Under the pieces are notes generated by a model. That model was not told the origin of the DNA. It made no database searches and saw only the letters and a list, made by a program, of their open reading frames with translations. A program made the position numbers and the translations under genes. Below, in pieces: positions 22,432 to 24,895 of a stretch of DNA of 24,895 nucleotides. Within the stretch, counting starts at the first letter, position 1, and each line of letters starts with the position of its first letter. The stretch lies in NCBI GenBank assembly GCA_000432515.1, contig HF996027.1, forward strand, positions 24,571 through 49,465. The letters are read 5' to 3'. This DNA comes from Bacteroides sp. CAG:545. Lineage in GTDB: Bacteria; Bacteroidota; Bacteroidia; Bacteroidales; UBA932.

Positions 22432-22905
22432 TCAGAATGGTAGGGATAGCGGGCTCCGGCGAGTATAGATCCTGATGCCTGTTATTTTTTGTGTGCTGCG
22501 GAATGGGTAAAATTTACCATTCTGTCCCAATTGGCCGGTAGAAGTGGCAGTCAGTCCCGGAATGCCTCTTACCGTGCAGCCAATCTTACCGTCGGCATCA
22601 ATGATGTGTATGACAGGACCTCATCCGTCTTGTCATCGTCCTTATACAGAACGAATCCCCTGCTGTCGCTGGTTGGGACACCGAGGAACCACATGAGAAT
22701 CATGCTTTCAGAACCGAAACTTGCCGTTTGTCTTCACCTGCTCATACTCGTTCCAGACCTCATGTCTTTCAGCCGGACGATACTCCTCCCAATGCGAACC
22801 GTTTCTCAGAAAGTAACCTCCGTCATATGAGTAGAGGCCGGTCTGGCCGAATGCTGGAATCAATGTCGAGCGCAATGTCAGTACGCTCGCCAGAAGAAAT
22901 CTCAC
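22432..22905 (-). pseudogene. Frameshifted small secreted-protein gene behind the TonB receptor
   Basis: A GTG at 22905, 4 nt after the receptor stop, opens a 65-codon frame ending at TGA 22708: a signal peptide (MRFLLASVLTLRSTLIPAFG|Q), then LYSYDGGYFLRNGSHWEEYRPAERHEVWNEYEQVKTNGKF. Protein-like sequence continues in a second frame (SESMILMWFLGVPTSDSRGF, then VLYKDDDKTDEV). It continues again in a third frame down to 22432 (VIHIIDADGKIGCTVRGIPG and LTATSTGQLGQNGKFYPF). The simplest reading is one gene of about 150 codons with two frameshifts, decayed or misassembled. Alternatively only the 65-aa product is real. The family was not identified; its position suggests it once worked with the receptor. 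Confidence 0.5.
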
Positions 22906-22909
22906 GGCT

Positions 22910-24895
22910 TTAGAAACTCAGTCCCATTCCGACGACTAATGAGCGTGGAAGAGACGGGCCGTAGATGTATCCGGAGTCACGCAATTCTCCCTTGTCAAAG
23001 TCTTTCTGATAGGCATTGAAAATATTCTTGACACCGGCGTGGAGATTGATGCGGCAGGATTTCATGACATTGAATTCGTAACTTATCTTGCAGCTCATAT
23101 CCCAGAAGGACGGGGTGTTGACAGCTACATCCACATCGGTTCCGCTTCCCGTAAGATGCTGGGTAAGCATTGACCCGGTGTAGGTCCCGGACAGGTCAAT
23201 GTCGAAGTTTTTGAAGGGAGAGTAGCATGCCACCATATAGCCGTAGGTGTCCGGTGAACGGAACATTTTGCTGACTGGAGCCACATTCTCGTCATCGCTC
23301 CATGCCTGAGCCTCATCATAACGGCTTCGCTGTATGGTCAGGCCTCCTTGCAGGCTGAAAATCTTGGAGACTTCCAGTTTGCCTTCCATTGTACAGCCAT
23401 AGACTTTTGCGCCGGAACCGTTGTATCTCTCCATGATTGTGCTCTTTCCGCCGTCGGTCTTGTTTCCTGTCTGTCTAAGAGAGTAGGTGTCCTTCAGGAT
23501 GGTTAAGAATCCCTCAGCCATAAGATTTATGGAGACATTGTCCAAGGAGAGATACCAGTCTGCAGAGGTGCTGAACGAGTGGGACTTCTCCTCCTTGAGG
23601 TTGTCGGCAAGCCTGATTCTTATTCTGTCTCCTCCGGCTACTGCAACATGCAGATCTTCGTCAAACGCCTGTGGCGCACGGAAACCTTTGGCATAGATGG
23701 CACGGAAGCTCAGATCACGGAACGGACTGTAGCGGATATTGACCCTTGGTGAGAATATCGGCCTGCTGATGAGATTATGTTTGTCAATACGGACACCACC
23801 AAGAATTCCCCAGTGTTCGTTCTTCCATTCGTTCTGGAGATAAGCGCCGAGGATATTTATCTTCTGGGCCGTTTTATAGTCATATCCGAGTGAGATGTCA
23901 TTCAGATTGTCGAAACTGTACTCCAGGCCTGCCGTGAGTTGTGCCGGCATGAAAAACAGGCGGTTGAACTTGTACGAATACTGTCCTCCGCCGACTGCCG
24001 TGAAGTCAGTCGTCTTTCCATACGCATTCGGGTCCATTCCGGTTCCGTAGTAGCTGTTTCTGTGTATGTGCTGCGCGGAAACATAAATATTCCAGATATG
24101 CCTGCCATCCTGGCTCTGTCCGTCATAACTGATGGAACCGCTGTTGTTTATATGCTCGGTCTGCTCCGCAATAAGTGCCTCATGTGCAGGTCTGTCCAGA
24201 CGGTCACCGCCGCGTCTGTACTCCTTTACACCATGATATTCGAATTTAAGTTTCGAGAAAGGATTGATCCGTAGATGTCCTCTTGTGCCGACAGTGGTGG
24301 TATTGAGGGAGGGAATTTCTGTAAATCCGTCTTTGTCAGCGTCATAGCCGTCTCTCGAGCGTCTCTGTCCGAATACGAACAGGCCGCCTCTTCCGTCGTC
24401 TGTGACCATGGAAGCATTTATGCTGGTATTGTTGTCCAATGCGCCGCTCATGCCGATGGAAGTGAGTTCGTGGCTTATTCCAGCACTGGACCTCATGGCT
24501 TCTTTTGTGATGATATTGATCGTTCCTCCTATTGCTGAGGCTCCGAACAGGGCTGAGCCGCCTCCACGCACCACTTCCACGCGGTCAATCATTGACGCTG
24601 GTAGTTGCTCCAATCCATAAACGCCCGCAAGCGCTGAGAAAATCGGTCTGGAGTCAATGAGAATCTGCGAATAGTGTCCGTCGAGTCCGTTGATTCTTGC
24701 CTGCGTGAAACCGCAGTTCTGGCAGTCGTTCTCGATCCGGACTCCCGGCTGGAACGTGAGTCCTTCCGCCAGGGTAGGCGAGGATGTTGTAGCGAATATG
24801 CGGCTGTCTATGACATTGACAAGAGTAGGTGCCATCTTTCTGGATGTGCGGTTTCGGGTGGCGCTGACTACGACTCCGTCGAGGGAGAGCGGGTC
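22910..24895 (-). CDS. TonB-dependent outer-membrane receptor, 5' part missing
   Basis: The frame is open from the right window edge to TAA 22910, giving 661 codons. The internal ATG at 24835 is not the start, because the receptor plug already begins upstream (LDGVVVSATRNRTSRKMAPTLVNVI). The plug contains NDCQNCGFTQARINGL (CxxC), YSQILIDSRPIFSALAGVYGLEQLPASMIDRVEVVRGGGSALFG and GGTINIITK. A long beta-barrel follows, ending in a terminal aromatic, SLVVGMGLSF, typical of outer-membrane proteins. It is BtuB/FepA-like and not SusC-sized. The ligand is unknown; the small, ion-type or cofactor-type substrate range of this class is an inference. The signal peptide and TonB box lie outside the window. 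A frameshifted small gene follows it by 4 nt. Confidence 0.92.
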   Translation of the reverse strand, partial: DPLSLDGVVVSATRNRTSRKMAPTLVNVIDSRIFATTSSPTLAEGLTFQPGVRIENDCQNCGFTQARINGLDGHYSQILIDSRPIFSALAGVYGLEQLPASMIDRVEVVRGGGSALFGASAIGGTINIITKEAMRSSAGISHELTSIGMSGALDNNTSINASMVTDDGRGGLFVFGQRRSRDGYDADKDGFTEIPSLNTTTVGTRGHLRINPFSKLKFEYHGVKEYRRGGDRLDRPAHEALIAEQTEHINNSGSISYDGQSQDGRHIWNIYVSAQHIHRNSYYGTGMDPNAYGKTTDFTAVGGGQYSYKFNRLFFMPAQLTAGLEYSFDNLNDISLGYDYKTAQKINILGAYLQNEWKNEHWGILGGVRIDKHNLISRPIFSPRVNIRYSPFRDLSFRAIYAKGFRAPQAFDEDLHVAVAGGDRIRIRLADNLKEEKSHSFSTSADWYLSLDNVSINLMAEGFLTILKDTYSLRQTGNKTDGGKSTIMERYNGSGAKVYGCTMEGKLEVSKIFSLQGGLTIQRSRYDEAQAWSDDENVAPVSKMFRSPDTYGYMVACYSPFKNFDIDLSGTYTGSMLTQHLTGSGTDVDVAVNTPSFWDMSCKISYEFNVMKSCRINLHAGVKNIFNAYQKDFDKGELRDSGYIYGPSLPRSLVVGMGLSF

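Larger units (their letters stand above)
21898..22433 (+). repeat. Compound repeat unit, copy 2
   Basis: This unit repeats copy 1 from AATCACGCCGGCAGC to the right TIR, enlarged by one extra internal repeat. A 57-nt spacer, 21841-21897, separates the two units and has no recognised feature. Confidence 0.8.
22115..22433. mobile_element. MITE-like element E2 with identical 16-bp terminal inverted repeats
   Basis: GAACCAATGAGCATCC (22115-22130) and GGATGCTCATTGGTTC (22418-22433) bound 319 bp. The element is about 105 bp longer than E1 because the internal unit is duplicated. Its right end touches the 3' end of the degenerate gene behind the TonB receptor. Confidence 0.65.

Noticed and set aside
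24833..24835. ATG as the start of the TonB receptor
   Set aside because: The same frame continues upstream to the window edge with a conserved plug start (LDGVVVSATRNR), so this ATG is internal.

Overview
The window reads as a stretch of a Bacteroidota (probably Bacteroidales) chromosome. Support for this is the FISUMP lipoprotein, the DUF4290-ftsK-lolA order, an AddAB pair of Bacteroidetes type, an ApbE lipoprotein, a TonB-dependent receptor, and several promoters of the Bacteroidetes form (-33 TTTG/TTG, about 19 nt, -7 TAnnTTTG). Genus cannot be assigned from the sequence alone. No rRNA, tRNA, CRISPR array or recognisable transposase or integrase is present.

Layout. 1-633 (-): 5' part of a secreted CE1/esterase-D-type hydrolase. 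799-3653 (-): rpsO followed by pnp, each with a hairpin behind it. 3768-7028 (-): four closely spaced genes (FISUMP lipoprotein, LemA, TPM/YgcG-like protein, CutC). 7136-8218 (+): ApbE lipoprotein, whose 3' end overlaps that of lolA. 8202-11992 (-): DUF4290, ftsK and lolA, with 6-nt and ATGA junctions. 12.0-14.3 kb: a repeat-rich island holding a broken AAA-ATPase/PD-(D/E)XK gene. 14293-20444 (-): addB then addA. 20550-21318 (+): reverse rubrerythrin with a clear promoter and terminator. 21.3-22.4 kb: a second repeat island with no credible gene. 22432-24895 (-): a TonB-dependent receptor cut by the window edge, followed by a frameshifted small secreted-protein gene.

Most of the window is housekeeping: RNA decay and translation, chromosome segregation, lipoprotein transport, double-strand break repair and oxidative defence. 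The unusual content is in the two islands. They share an approximately 75-90 bp GC-rich imperfect palindrome (five copies, all in the same orientation, with an invariant 16-nt core) and a 24-nt motif. The first island also has a duplicated 112-bp nested inverted repeat and a 100-nt self-complementary, junction-like sequence. The second has a tandemly duplicated compound unit that ends in MITE-like elements with perfect 16-bp terminal inverted repeats. Two copies of the GC palindrome directly flank the ATPase/nuclease gene, the downstream copy starting 6 nt after its relic stop codon. This arrangement resembles a cassette or a REP/RAYT-like association. The repeats and the broken gene can be read directly; a mobility or defence role is inference.
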